A program made the position numbers and the translations under genes. The notes under the pieces were generated by a model that saw only the letters and a list, made by a program, of their open reading frames with translations, was not told where the DNA came from and did not search any database. A DNA stretch of 64,000 nt from Apodospora peruviana (lineage: Eukaryota; Ascomycota; Sordariomycetes; Sordariales; Lasiosphaeriaceae), in assembly GCA_033439685.1 (NCBI GenBank), contig JAUEDM010000008.1, positions 434,001 through 498,000 on the forward strand. The letters are read 5' to 3'. This document shows, piece after piece, positions 12,850 through 22,102 of the stretch (position 1 is its first letter; each line of letters begins with the position of its first letter).

Positions 12850-13229
12850 GCCTTATGGCCTATCTCCTGACAGTTGTAGCACTGGGTTGGGCCAACTTGG
12901 GGAGTAAACACGGATGTATAAGCAGATTCTCCCGCTAGGTGGAAGTAATGGCTGTCTAAGAGCCGTCTGGCATCGCTGCCCTTCGTGGCATACTCGACCA
13001 TCGAACCATATGCTTTGCCTACGTCCTTTCTGCTAAGCCAGGCAATCTTTGCGATATTGACTTCGTTCTCTGCTCCTAGCGCTTCCGTTGCTCCCCGGGG
13101 GATATTCCCGTCCGCATCGAGGACTGCAGTTCGGTTGGCGTTGTCGACTCTGATCGGGTACAGTTGGTCTCTGAGTACCCGCACTCCAGGGACCGGAATC
13201 TTCTGTGCTGCGTCCTTGACAATCTGCAT
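12834..13229 (-). pseudogene. LINE ORF1, C-terminal part with truncated CCHC knuckle
   Basis: 131 aa ending in CYNCQEIGHKAC. A normal knuckle is C-X2-C-X4-H-X4-C; here the spacing after His is shortened and the frame ends three residues later, exactly where RT sequence begins in another frame. This marks the 5' side of the internal deletion. Confidence 0.65.
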
Positions 13230-13316
13230 CTCATTTTCGTCTCTGCAGATTATTTAACCCGATCAGGGTTCCGGGCTTCCCTCACTGCTGCTGCACAGCG
13301 CCAGTTTCCCTGATTC

Positions 13317-14033
13317 TCACAAGTTTGGATTTCTGTCTACTGCCTTCCTGATCTCTGCCACCTGGACCTTTCCCTTTTCCCTTTCCTCCACTCTGGATGT
13401 ATCAACAGTACAGAACAGGGTGTCGGTAACGGTTGTAGGCATTGTATTCGACAGGGAAAGAGTGCGTAACCTGCTAGGTTGGCTCGCCGGTGGCGTCCGG
13501 GCAATATCGGCGTACGATGCCCTGGGACTCGTTTCGGCTGAAGTAGAAACGGCCGGGTTGCGAGCGAGGACCTCCATCTGGTCTCGGACATGTCGTAATT
13601 CCTCCGACAGCTGGGCCTTGGTGTCTGCCAGCGCGTTGTCTACCTGGCGGAGCTGACGGTTCAGTTCTTCAATCGTGTTTTGCTGTCTGGTCACTACTGC
13701 GCAAAGTTCGCGGATCGTATTTCCTTGCCCTTTAACTATATCGCGCATCTCGTCTCGTTGTTCATTGATCGCCTCCAAGAGCTTCTGGAACGCCGACTTT
13801 CCTGTCTCTGCCACGTTGTTCGTTCCATTCCCGCCTCCCAGTATACGTGTTGTCTTCGATGTCGCGGGCCGCATGGTGTCGCTGCTATTTCTTATTGATG
13901 TAGTTGTCGCGTCTTCGAGCGATTGCATGGCTTCGCGTACTTTCGCGCTCGGTTTCGCGTTGCGCGTTGGTCGTCGGGGCGGCGTTAGCTGGTCGGACGT
14001 GTCGACCATGATTTCGTCCTGCGTCGCCGCCAT
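13317..14033 (-). pseudogene. LINE ORF1 (gag-like), N-terminal part
   Basis: Encodes about 238 aa: a basic, Pro/Arg-rich start (LTPPRRPTRNAKPS), a coiled-coil stretch (QNTIEELNRQLRQVDNAL) and a Ser/Thr-rich end. This is the usual layout of a non-LTR ORF1 nucleocapsid protein ahead of CCHC knuckles. The following piece, 13229-12834, continues the protein in another frame and ends at the knuckle, so ORF1 is broken by a frameshift or stop between 13317 and 13229. Confidence 0.65.
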
Positions 14034-14058
14034 GTTGGCGCTGTCCAGAGAATCAGGG

Positions 14059-14120
14059 CCCAGCGATCACAATGCCTGTTGCTTTGCTTACTACTTTAAA
14101 TAGCCTTCCGTGAGGGGAAG
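14059..14120 (-). mobile_element. fragment of a second LINE copy (RNase H start)
   Basis: The plus-strand stretch agcgatcacaatgcctgttg and its right flank repeat positions 11570-11630 of the element's RNase H region. On the minus strand it encodes SKATGIVIAG, matching SKTTGIVIATG. It sits immediately 5' of ORF1, so an RNase H fragment of another copy is fused to the element's leader. Confidence 0.6.
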
Positions 14121-14750
14121 CTTGCTGCAGGAACAGCCGCCAAGCAAAAACTCCCCAGTTGCACGCCAGGCCTGTGCGTACATCGTCACAATTACTTTAA
14201 AACAGTAATTCATATTAGCTATAATAATTTACGAAGAACATCGCTTTGTTATAATTTAAAAGCTAACATAATTATTGCTTCGAAAAGCAGGCACGTTAAT
14301 ATTAGGGAAACACGCAGACTAGCGGGGGCAGTGATGGCCAGTTTAAGAATAGCAGGGGCAGACCACGATAGTGCAACTATAGTGAAACTGTTGAAATTTA
14401 GGGGGTCTGCGCCTATAGGTAGGTGTGTGGTGGGTAGTAATTAGGGCGGTGCGGCCAGAAATGCTCTTTTGGAATCCCCTCACGTACGTCGTACAAGTAT
14501 GCTACGATATATGAAGTGGCAACTGGCAACAATCTTGGCCAATCAAGCAATGCCTGATCTCGACGTGGTGCAGTGGCTGAGCCCGCCAACTCAGCTTGAG
14601 TCTGCTTGGAGAGTTCAGGCAGCAAGCTCATCAGGCAAGATCGTTCTGCGTAAGGAATCTCCCAGTTCCAAGCCTCAACTCCTCCAAACATAGTAGTTCA
14701 TCCTCCTTCTACGCATAGCGAAAATCCACGAGACGCTATCAAACATCGAA
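14121..14750. other. AT-rich spacer upstream of HET gene
   Basis: The first half (14180-14330) is clearly more AT-rich than its surroundings, as in degraded repeats. No gene is seen. The region up to 14750 should contain the promoter of the HET gene. Confidence 0.4.
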
Positions 14751-17495
14751 ATGACATCGTGGCATCATACCTCCTGCGCAACACCCGAAGTGATCGTCGA
14801 AGACGACACCCTGCGATGCGAAACATGCAGCAGCGTTGCACCAAGTGTCCGCGATCTCGCCGCTCAACGAGCAGCCCGGTCTTCATCGATCGCTATCCCA
14901 CCAGATGAACTTCCGGGCCAGATGAATCTCTGGTGGCCCCCCGGTGTCCCTTACGAGTCACGGTTGACACATGTTGATGACCCTCTTCGGGATTCTCGAT
15001 CGGATTCTCCTGCAGAAGTGGTTCTTGAACATGGCGCTCCTCAAGAACTTGAACCCTCCCCAGCGGGTGGTCAAAGTCCGTCGACCACATCTGTCTACGG
15101 TACCGCCCTAGCAGCCGACGAGTTCCGCCTCCTGTGCCTCTACTCTACCGACGACGAGGACGACAGCTCCCCCCTCCACGTCACACTCGAGGTATACCAG
15201 CACGACGACTGCCCGGAGTATGAAGCAGTATCATACACATGGGGAGGCGAGAACGGTAACAGCACGCCGTGTCGACCCATCTTTATCGGTCCGCGATGGG
15301 ATATTCTCTTGCAGACCAAAAACTGCTACGATATGCTGCGCTACCTGCGGCCCTGGAAGAGGGGTATCCGGATGGTCTGGGTCGACGCCATCTGCATCAA
15401 CCAGGACGACCCGACCGAAAGAGCGCAGCAGGTGGCCAAGATGGGAATGATTTACCAAAACTGTTCGAGGGTGTTTGTCTATCTTGGGTCTAATATCGTG
15501 TCGAGACCGACGCGCCGTCATCCGGCTCGTTATGGGCTTCATGAGTTTGATCAGGTCATGGGTGGAACCGGTGGTGTCCCAGATGGAGTAACCAGGCTGA
15601 ATCTGAGAAAGTTGCTCACTCGACGGTATTTCAGCCGCGTCTGGGTTATTCAGGAGTTGCTTCGGAGTCGGAACGCCGTCATACCCGTGGGCGACACGCA
15701 GTTTTGGGCGTCCAATCTCACGGCCGAGTATCTGGACTTTGATTGGGATTCTACGGCAGCACCGTGGTTGCGGTTTATGGGCGGCAGTTCCTTTCACCAG
15801 AATGAGCTGCTCCTGGCTCTTCGCCGGACCTGGCTGTGCGAAGCGTCGGACCCGAGAGACAGGATATTTGGTATTCTGGGGCTTCTGAGGTCCTCCGAGG
15901 GTCAAGACAGCTTGGTGCCAGACTATCGAATCTCCACTCGGCATACCTTTATCGGGGTCTTTGCCCATATTCTTATCAACTTTGGCGTAGCAAGCGTCTT
16001 GATGAGCGCGTCAGGGCTTGCGGCACCACCTGGCTACCCTTCGTGGGCACCGCACTGGGAAAGCAGTCGAGCCCTCGGAGGTAGCCGATCTCTGGATGAT
16101 AGCGAAGAATTAACGGAGAAGCGGTTTAAGAGAGCTCGCCCAGCTTGGATGCATGTGAGAAGAAACCTCTGTTCCGCTGACACCACTCCCGTGTTTCTCT
16201 CCCCGTTCAGTCTGCAGCTCTGGATGCCAGAGTTAGCCATGCCGTGGAATGAATACCTTCCCGAACAAGATCACTGGAACATTTGCCTCAAGTCGCGAAG
16301 TAGCGTTCCAGAAGAATACGACCCAGGCCGCTCGTGGCGTCACAGTGCCTCGGTCGACTCCTCGACCGGGGCGCTCACCACCAGGCTGATCCATCTCTTC
16401 CAATTCGATGCGAGCCCGTCAAGTACCGAGATAACGGATCTTTACGAGGTTATCGCGGAACCTTGTGCGCTGTACATCATGACCGAGGAAGGTGGTCCAC
16501 AACTCGACGCTTTGATTCCCCCTGGCCCTAACCATCTGTTCTGTCTCGAGAAGGAAGGAGGAGACGCAGATGATCCAGACTATCTTCTTGTTTTCATGAG
16601 AGAGCTGGAGTCGGGTCCCGAGGAGGCTGCTGCTTCAACCGTGAGGTCATTCAAGCTCATCCTGTGCTGTCCCTGTGACGACATGTTTCTTCTGTTTCCT
16701 GATAAACAACACGCAGGAACTCCCTTGACCCCGGAATGGCATCACATCAGCCTCTTTCACACTCTGTATTGCGCCATCTCTGAGTATGGAGAAAGGATTA
16801 CCTGGCCACGCAGCGACGGCGCCTTGGACGGTATCACCCTGCACGATGTGATTGCCAGTCTCCAGTCGCATAGTGCCAATGTCTTGCGAACGCTGTTCCC
16901 TGGGCCACGACAGGATATCGCGTTACAAGACTTCATACCTATTTTCCAGGGCCTGCTCAACGAATCCTACGGCCAAGAGCCAGGCTTCGTAGAGGCATAT
17001 ATCAAGTGCCTTCACGAAATGCTTCCGCATATCGGTGTAAAGGTTACCGTGCACGACACCGACCCTTGCATCGAGCTGACGCTGATGCGTGAGGACGCAG
17101 CCGAGTACTGGTGGTCATACTGCAATGACGATTCCGTGCTATGGCATTGGCGCTATACGTCGGCAGCTCCAGGCAGCGAGTGGAGGTCTTGTCTGACTGA
17201 CAAACTTAACCCCCCCAACTTGAAGCTGCCAAGTGAAAGTGTCTCCTTGAGAGCGAGCATACAGAGGTTGACGGAGGTAATGGAAGGTACATACTTCTAC
17301 CACGCGCTTCGGTCCTTGAGGTTTGCTACCGCAGCTGCTAGAGTCCGTGGTGAGCTCCCTAACGAAGACGAGCTCACGATGCTTATGAGGGGCCCTCGGC
17401 CCGAAGACTATCTCGTTCCGCTACGTCATTGGCCGCCCGCCGTGGTCGAGAGCTTTGCTGCTGATGGGGTTCCGTGGGAAGTTCGGATAGTGTAG
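14751..17495 (+). CDS. HET (heterokaryon incompatibility) domain protein
   Basis: Single exon, 914 aa. The N-terminus has a small Cys cluster (C9, C23, C26) followed by WWPP near residue 61. The HET domain follows with all hallmark blocks: AVSYTWG at 159-165, VWVDAICINQ at 209-218, VFVYLG near 242 and RVWVIQE at 296-302. About 600 residues follow without a recognisable repeat or nucleotide-binding motif. HET proteins trigger programmed cell death when incompatible fungal strains fuse, and are diverse and fast-evolving. The frame is open for 2.7 kb, so this copy looks functional, in contrast to the broken HET gene at 34.2-35.6 kb. The start is the first ATG of the frame, and no intron is needed. 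Confidence 0.92.
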   Translation: MTSWHHTSCATPEVIVEDDTLRCETCSSVAPSVRDLAAQRAARSSSIAIPPDELPGQMNLWWPPGVPYESRLTHVDDPLRDSRSDSPAEVVLEHGAPQELEPSPAGGQSPSTTSVYGTALAADEFRLLCLYSTDDEDDSSPLHVTLEVYQHDDCPEYEAVSYTWGGENGNSTPCRPIFIGPRWDILLQTKNCYDMLRYLRPWKRGIRMVWVDAICINQDDPTERAQQVAKMGMIYQNCSRVFVYLGSNIVSRPTRRHPARYGLHEFDQVMGGTGGVPDGVTRLNLRKLLTRRYFSRVWVIQELLRSRNAVIPVGDTQFWASNLTAEYLDFDWDSTAAPWLRFMGGSSFHQNELLLALRRTWLCEASDPRDRIFGILGLLRSSEGQDSLVPDYRISTRHTFIGVFAHILINFGVASVLMSASGLAAPPGYPSWAPHWESSRALGGSRSLDDSEELTEKRFKRARPAWMHVRRNLCSADTTPVFLSPFSLQLWMPELAMPWNEYLPEQDHWNICLKSRSSVPEEYDPGRSWRHSASVDSSTGALTTRLIHLFQFDASPSSTEITDLYEVIAEPCALYIMTEEGGPQLDALIPPGPNHLFCLEKEGGDADDPDYLLVFMRELESGPEEAAASTVRSFKLILCCPCDDMFLLFPDKQHAGTPLTPEWHHISLFHTLYCAISEYGERITWPRSDGALDGITLHDVIASLQSHSANVLRTLFPGPRQDIALQDFIPIFQGLLNESYGQEPGFVEAYIKCLHEMLPHIGVKVTVHDTDPCIELTLMREDAAEYWWSYCNDDSVLWHWRYTSAAPGSEWRSCLTDKLNPPNLKLPSESVSLRASIQRLTEVMEGTYFYHALRSLRFATAAARVRGELPNEDELTMLMRGPRPEDYLVPLRHWPPAVVESFAADGVPWEVRIV

Positions 17496-17944
17496 TTACA
17501 GGTGGCTGCTAATAGCACTGAAGGGGCGCGTCTTTGTTCTGCAACAGGAAGGTCACGCCGGAAGATAAACAATGCGATTGTCACCCGTTTTGTATCGGGT
17601 AGCTTCTTTGTTAACTAGGTACCGCTATTGTGTGTTTCTACAAGCTGACCGGTTCTTCTTGTACAAGGATCCTGATCCAGACTACTGTCCACAGCTCAGC
17701 GTTAGAAAGTAAGATAAACATGGACTCTGAGACGGAACATCAATATTGTGAGCATTGAGTCATCGAGTTAACCAGAGCGAAGTTCCCATCTTGGATATTA
17801 TATATAAACCGGCAAAGGCATCTACCTACGTACTCGCCATTTTAGGTTCATTTCACGCGCATCGCAACACCAGAAAGCAACTCACAAACTCGTTGACCAG
17901 CACAACCAGACTTCATCGCCCACAAACGGGCGTCTCCAGGCAAA
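17496..17944. other. intergenic region
   Basis: 3' flank of the HET gene and 5' flank of the next gene. A TATATAAA lies at 17801-17808, 137 bp before the ATG at 17945, and probably serves that gene. Nothing else is supported. Confidence 0.45.
17801..17808 (+). promoter_or_regulatory. TATA box candidate
   Basis: TATATAAA 137 bp upstream of ATG 17945, an acceptable core-promoter distance. The assignment is inferred from position only. Confidence 0.4.
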
Positions 17945-18757
17945 ATGTGCATCCAACACAACATCCACCGCATGTACTGCGACGTCCGCCCCTTCATCGG
18001 CGTAGCCAGCCAAAGCCCCTCGGGACAAAAAACCATGTGAAAATACATCAACCCGTACGCCACCCCCAACTTCTGCCGGCACGACCACCTCAAACCGCAA
18101 ACCAACTGCCCGTTCAACGGATGTTGTCGTCTGCAGGTCATCAACCTGCCCTGCGACTGCGCAAATTCCTATCCATGGGGCCAGGAAGGTCCAGGCGAAA
18201 ACCTCACCCAGTGCCGCCATTTCCGCGTCTATCACGAGTACGTCCACAACCTGGCCACGCTGCAGGACACTTCCAACGCTTATTACACGCAGCAGGACCT
18301 AGCTGTGCAGAATAGGAGCCGTTGGGAAGAGGTGCCCTACCTCGACGGGTGGGTGACGATGCAGCTGGAGAGTGAAGATCAGGATGACCACCAGCCCAAC
18401 TTCTTTTGCGAGTCGCACGAATTGTGTGGGCACAGAGAAGGGCTTCTCGACAAAGCAAAGAAGCTGTACACTGAGTTTGAGAAGGTCCAGGCCTGTCAGC
18501 GCATCATCGATCATCGTGGGGAAGCTATCTCAAGAGACGAACTGCTTGAGATCACCGGGGCCATAGAGAAAGCGTGGAAGGATGTCTTCCGCCAGATGAA
18601 GGGGATATTGAATCACGACCTGATAAGGGCAAATTGGATGTTTGGGGATGGCCCTTACAGTGAAGACTGGCAGCACGATACCGGTGGATGGGGTGTTGTC
18701 GCTCGAGGGTCGAGCTCTGCGATCAATTCCATTCGGTTGGAGAAGCGTACAGACTGA
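17945..18757 (+). pseudogene. conserved fungal hypothetical protein with in-frame TGA
   Basis: One frame runs from ATG 17945 (MCIQHNIHRMYCDVRPF) to the stop at 18757, 270 codons, broken only by TGA at 18038-18040 (codon 32). Downstream, Cys/His-rich sequence continues in the same frame: FCRHDHLKPQTNCPFNGCCR, then CDCANSYPW, ECRHF-like QCRHFRVYHEY and a helical C-terminus. The H-x3-C, C-x-C pattern resembles small fungal proteins with conserved Cys/His positions, of unknown function. No GT-AG intron removes the stop without deleting the conserved cysteines. If the TGA is real the intact part starts at an internal ATG such as 18305. It could also be a base-call error. Confidence 0.55.
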
Positions 18758-18867
18758 TGCAATCACTGGTGTCCAAACTGGTTTTGGAACCGTGGTTATC
18801 AACCCATATAATAAGTAGATGAATTAAACGATTTATACTAAAGCCTGAATATTTCCCTTTTGTTCCC

Positions 18868-18983
18868 CTTTTGCCCATAAAAGCTCAGTATCTGCTCAGA
18901 AGGGTCCAGAACCAGTAGACATAGGGACCAAAAACCGCACCTTGTGAACAACAACAAAGACTAGAAACTGTCGTTATTATTAA
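18868..18983 (-). repeat. LINE tail segment, copy 2
   Basis: Second copy of the 10211-10326 segment in the same orientation (cccataaaagct ... gttattatt). No RT or RNase H sequence lies next to it, consistent with a severely 5'-truncated LINE insertion or an independent SINE using the LINE tail. Confidence 0.7.
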
Positions 18984-19425
18984 AGGGAGGAAAATCACCG
19001 CCCCACTGGTGTATGGCGTCCGGTCAGGAGCGGGGAAATATTGAAACGCTTAAGGCACCACGGGATATAAGGGTCTGATTGCAGCAACGGGAGAACAGAT
19101 TGGGATTGTTGGTTTTGTAGTCATAGAAGAATGAAGGTATTGCTGAAATAAGTCTGCAAAACTTGATCAAAGTTGCAAAGGGTTTTTTGAAGCTCTCTAT
19201 GAGTGTGGTCTACAGTGTGGGTGGTGCGTAGTACAAGAGCGGGTAGTGCCTACCTGAACTTTTAAGTGTGTGCACGCATTATTGCTGATGCCTAAAACCC
19301 CTGTCTATCTGTCGATCCCAGCGGCCACTCCAGCCTAGCGCCAACATGGATTTTAATTATTTCCGTTGTATTTAATCCAACACACCCCCCAACTCATTCC
19401 ATCATGTCAATCGAGCACCTCACTT
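18984..19425. other. intergenic region
   Basis: Flank of the next gene; nothing recognisable beyond a T-rich stretch near 19350-19375. Confidence 0.4.
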
Positions 19426-21704
19426 ATGCTCCCTCTACTACTACGCCGCCCAATGCTCTGGCTCATCGGCGGCGGCTTCCTAGCCATCCTAGCAGCCATC
19501 ACAATGGCCAACAACCGCAACCCCGACGCGTCAGACCTCATGAGCCAGCTCCAGCGGTTCAAGGTGCCGGACTACATCAGGGAACCGATCCGCGAATCCG
19601 CGCAGGAGCGCGGCAACACCCCCCACGGCTTGGAGGAGCACATGTTCGATAAGACGAGCTGGCTGCCGCGGCCGCGGGACCCCAACAAGGTCTGGATCGG
19701 TACTTTAACCCCCCAAATCACACCTTGAGTAACCAGAAGACAAGACCAAACTGCTAATGAATACTGTAGTCGACCGCATCCTAGAGCCGCAGACAATAAT
19801 GCGCTACATGGAGTACATGGTCACAGGCGACCTCCCCAGCGGGAAGAAGACGTCCTTCCCCCTCCTGCAAGCGGAGGACATCAACCACAAGCTCGCCGAG
19901 CCGTACGCGTCCTGGGCGCCTACGCCGTTTAACGCGATGCCCGACGCCTGCAGCAGGCAGGTGATGGACCACATCGGCTCCTACGATGACGAGGCACGCT
20001 TGCAGATCGTCAGCAAGGACCTGCACGCCATGAAGTCCCGGCTGTGGGAGGCCATGGTTCCCCTGAGTGAGAGGCGGTGGCGGGAGAAGAAGCTCGACGA
20101 GACGGAGAACTTCAGCGTAGCCTGCCAGCTGATGAGCTGGGTCGTCAACGCGTTTCGCTACCTGAACACACCTCGGATCAAGGCCGATCTGCGGGAGACG
20201 TACAACCTGATTCACGGCAAGCTGGAGACGTTCGCGACGGCGTTCAACCTCGTCCGGGCGGCGGAGGAGCCGCCCAGGGAGGCCGTGAATGTCACGGGTA
20301 TGTGGGCCGAGTTCATGCAGGACCACTACGAGGTGGTCGTCAGCTCGGCGCATAACTGGGTGACGGAGCACGTCGACAGGCTGCGGACGCCGGTGCTGGA
20401 CAGACTGGGCAGTTACGAGCCAGACGAGGAGAGGGAGGGGGGTCCCTTCCCCCCCACCACGTCGGAGGATTTTGCGAGACCGTACGACGACGTGCAGTGG
20501 GGCCTCACGAACCAGCTGCACGATCTGGTGGAGATACAGGCGCAGGCGGACTATGTCATCTTCCTGCCTATGGACGGGTATAAAGGCGTGCCGCCCCCGG
20601 CTGAGCAGAACACGACCCAGGACGCCGAGCAGGCCACGGGAGCTCACCCGCTCGTCTTCTCGCCTGACATTGAGAAGAGGAGGGAGAGGTACGTCATGCG
20701 GCTGAAGATGGTGAGCCGGGAGATGATGAAGGGCCTGATGCAGAGGCTCATGCTGCAGGCCGTGACGGGCAACGGGGAGTACGAGCCACCGTTGCCAGTG
20801 AACTCGGGCGAGAGCCTGAGGGAGACGTCCGAGCAGCAGGTGCGGGCGCAGAAGCAGGCTGGGCTGGAGCTGAGGGGGGAGAAGGTCGTGCATGACGGGA
20901 AGCTGAAGTGGGTGAGGTCCATGTCGCGTCCGGATACTAAGACGTGGCATTTTGGGTTCGTTGTGTACCGTGTTACGGGCGGGAGTGATGAGGAGTGGGA
21001 GGAGTTCAAGACGCAGCTTGAGGGTGATGCGGCGCATTGGGGGGGCGAGTTGGAGGGTGCCGAGGCGATCAGGGAGGACAGCAGGCTTCATTGGATTGAC
21101 GGTAGGGAGCAGTGGGCGGAGGGCGGTATTGATGGGTTGAGAAGGTCAGCCAGTTGCAGGGATTCACCCCCCCCCCCCCCCCCGTGGCAAAGAGCGGGCT
21201 ATATATACTAACAGAACAAATAGGCACTTCGGCACCGTCGTTGAGGCAGAAGACTTTAATTTCTGGGATAGCATCTTCCTCGTCGCGGACGAGCAGACGG
21301 TCCAGTCCTACACAGACCCGCTCCCGGAATCCGTCCCGCCAGGCGACAACTTGCCCTCCATCCTTGCCGTGGACGCCGTCTTCACCGAGGAGAGCGGAGA
21401 CGAGTCGGAGTCGGTGTCGGAGTCGCCGGGGTTCAACGGAGAGATGCGCATACTGACCAGCCTGCTGTGGGACGAGCTCAGCGTCTTCCTGTACCAGGAC
21501 ACGTATCGGCTCTTCGAGATGTGGCCGCTGGCCTCGAGGCATCCGCGGGGCGTGTACACAGGCCCCATCACGGCGGCGCAGGAGGAGAACTGGAGGTTGC
21601 TGTACCAGCAGCTTAAGAAGGATGCTCTGAAGAGACATGGGACTGGGAGGGACCAACAAAGGGCAGCAGCGGCTGATGGAAATGCGTCGGGACAGGTAGA
21701 ATAA
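19426..21704 (+). CDS. membrane-anchored fungal protein of unknown function
   Basis: Three exons, 19426-19699, 19770-21144 and 21224-21704, give 709 aa. I chose ATG 19426 because the frame has no earlier ATG; ATG 19453 is an alternative. A single hydrophobic segment (LWLIGGGFLAILAAITMA, about residues 11-28) follows two arginines, so it is probably a signal anchor. The rest is soluble and rich in Glu and Arg, with a Trp-rich C-terminal region (WHFGFVVYR, HWIDGREQW, FNFWDSIFLV). I do not recognise a family. Both introns have clean sites; the second ends after a ctaac branch-like sequence and contains C(17). High GC at third positions leaves a 436-codon antisense frame open (21091-19781), which I treat as a shadow. 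Confidence 0.78.
21167..21183. repeat. poly(C) tract inside an intron
   Basis: C(17) lies inside the second intron of the preceding gene. Confidence 0.9.
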
Positions 21705-21801
21705 TACGTTGCCTTGGGACGCTAGTGTGGGTAGGTAATATGCCACGGCGATAGTAGCTAGGGGCTGTCGCGGGTGGATTGCGCAGCGAGATAGTAGGAG
21801 A

Positions 21802-22097
21802 TGTCAGATGGAAAGGGTGCCTGTCAGAAAGGAATGCTGAGTGTGGTCACCTAGAGGTCAAAGGATCTAGGCAAAGGATTTAGGGAAAACCCAAAAGACT
21901 AGGAAAAAGGCCCAAAGGAGCTGGCGCAGCCAGCTCAACCAGGTTGAACTATCAAGACCTACGAGTAGATTTGCCACTGTAAACAAGTATATGAACGAGC
22001 AATCGAGCCTCTCTCAGAGAGGAGAAAAGGGGAGAATCAATCACACAGTTGCAACTCCCATTAACTCCACAGAATCCAGTGTGCAGTACTTCTGACA
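21802..22097. mobile_element. solo LTR of a retrotransposon with 5-bp target duplication
   Basis: A 296-bp segment begins TGTCAGA and ends TCTGACA, a perfect 7-bp inverted terminal pair with canonical TG...CA ends. It is flanked on both sides by GGAGA (21797-21801 and 22098-22102), a perfect 5-bp target site duplication. An internal TATATGA lies near 21989. No internal retrotransposon sequence remains, so the full element was removed by LTR-LTR recombination. Perfect duplication suggests a fairly recent insertion. It lies about 100 bp downstream of the unknown membrane protein gene. Confidence 0.85.
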
Positions 22098-22102
22098 GGA
22101 GA

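Larger units (their letters stand above)
10211..14120 (-). mobile_element. decayed, internally deleted LINE (non-LTR) retrotransposon
   Basis: Read on the minus strand the order is: a gag-like ORF1 (14033-13317), a CCHC zinc-knuckle piece (13229-12834), reverse transcriptase (12849-11743) and an RNase H-like region (11742-10588), then a 3' untranslated stretch to about 10211. The order ORF1, RT, RNase H is typical of fungal Tad-clade LINEs. The apurinic endonuclease domain and the N-terminal part of RT, normally between the zinc knuckle and RT, are missing: CYNCQEIGHKAC runs straight into RT sequence in another frame at about 12845. RT and RNase H share one frame, interrupted by TAG near 12484 and TGA near 11741. 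The copy is therefore dead. Confidence 0.85.

Noticed and set aside
19781..21091. 436-codon open frame antisense to the unknown membrane protein
   Set aside because: It lies wholly within a well-supported spliced gene on the other strand; its Arg/Leu/His-rich composition is that of GC-rich antisense.
21824..22097. Alternative LTR start at the internal TGTCAGAA (8-bp match to the right end)
   Set aside because: Its flank does not duplicate the right flank, whereas the start at 21802 gives a perfect GGAGA duplication.
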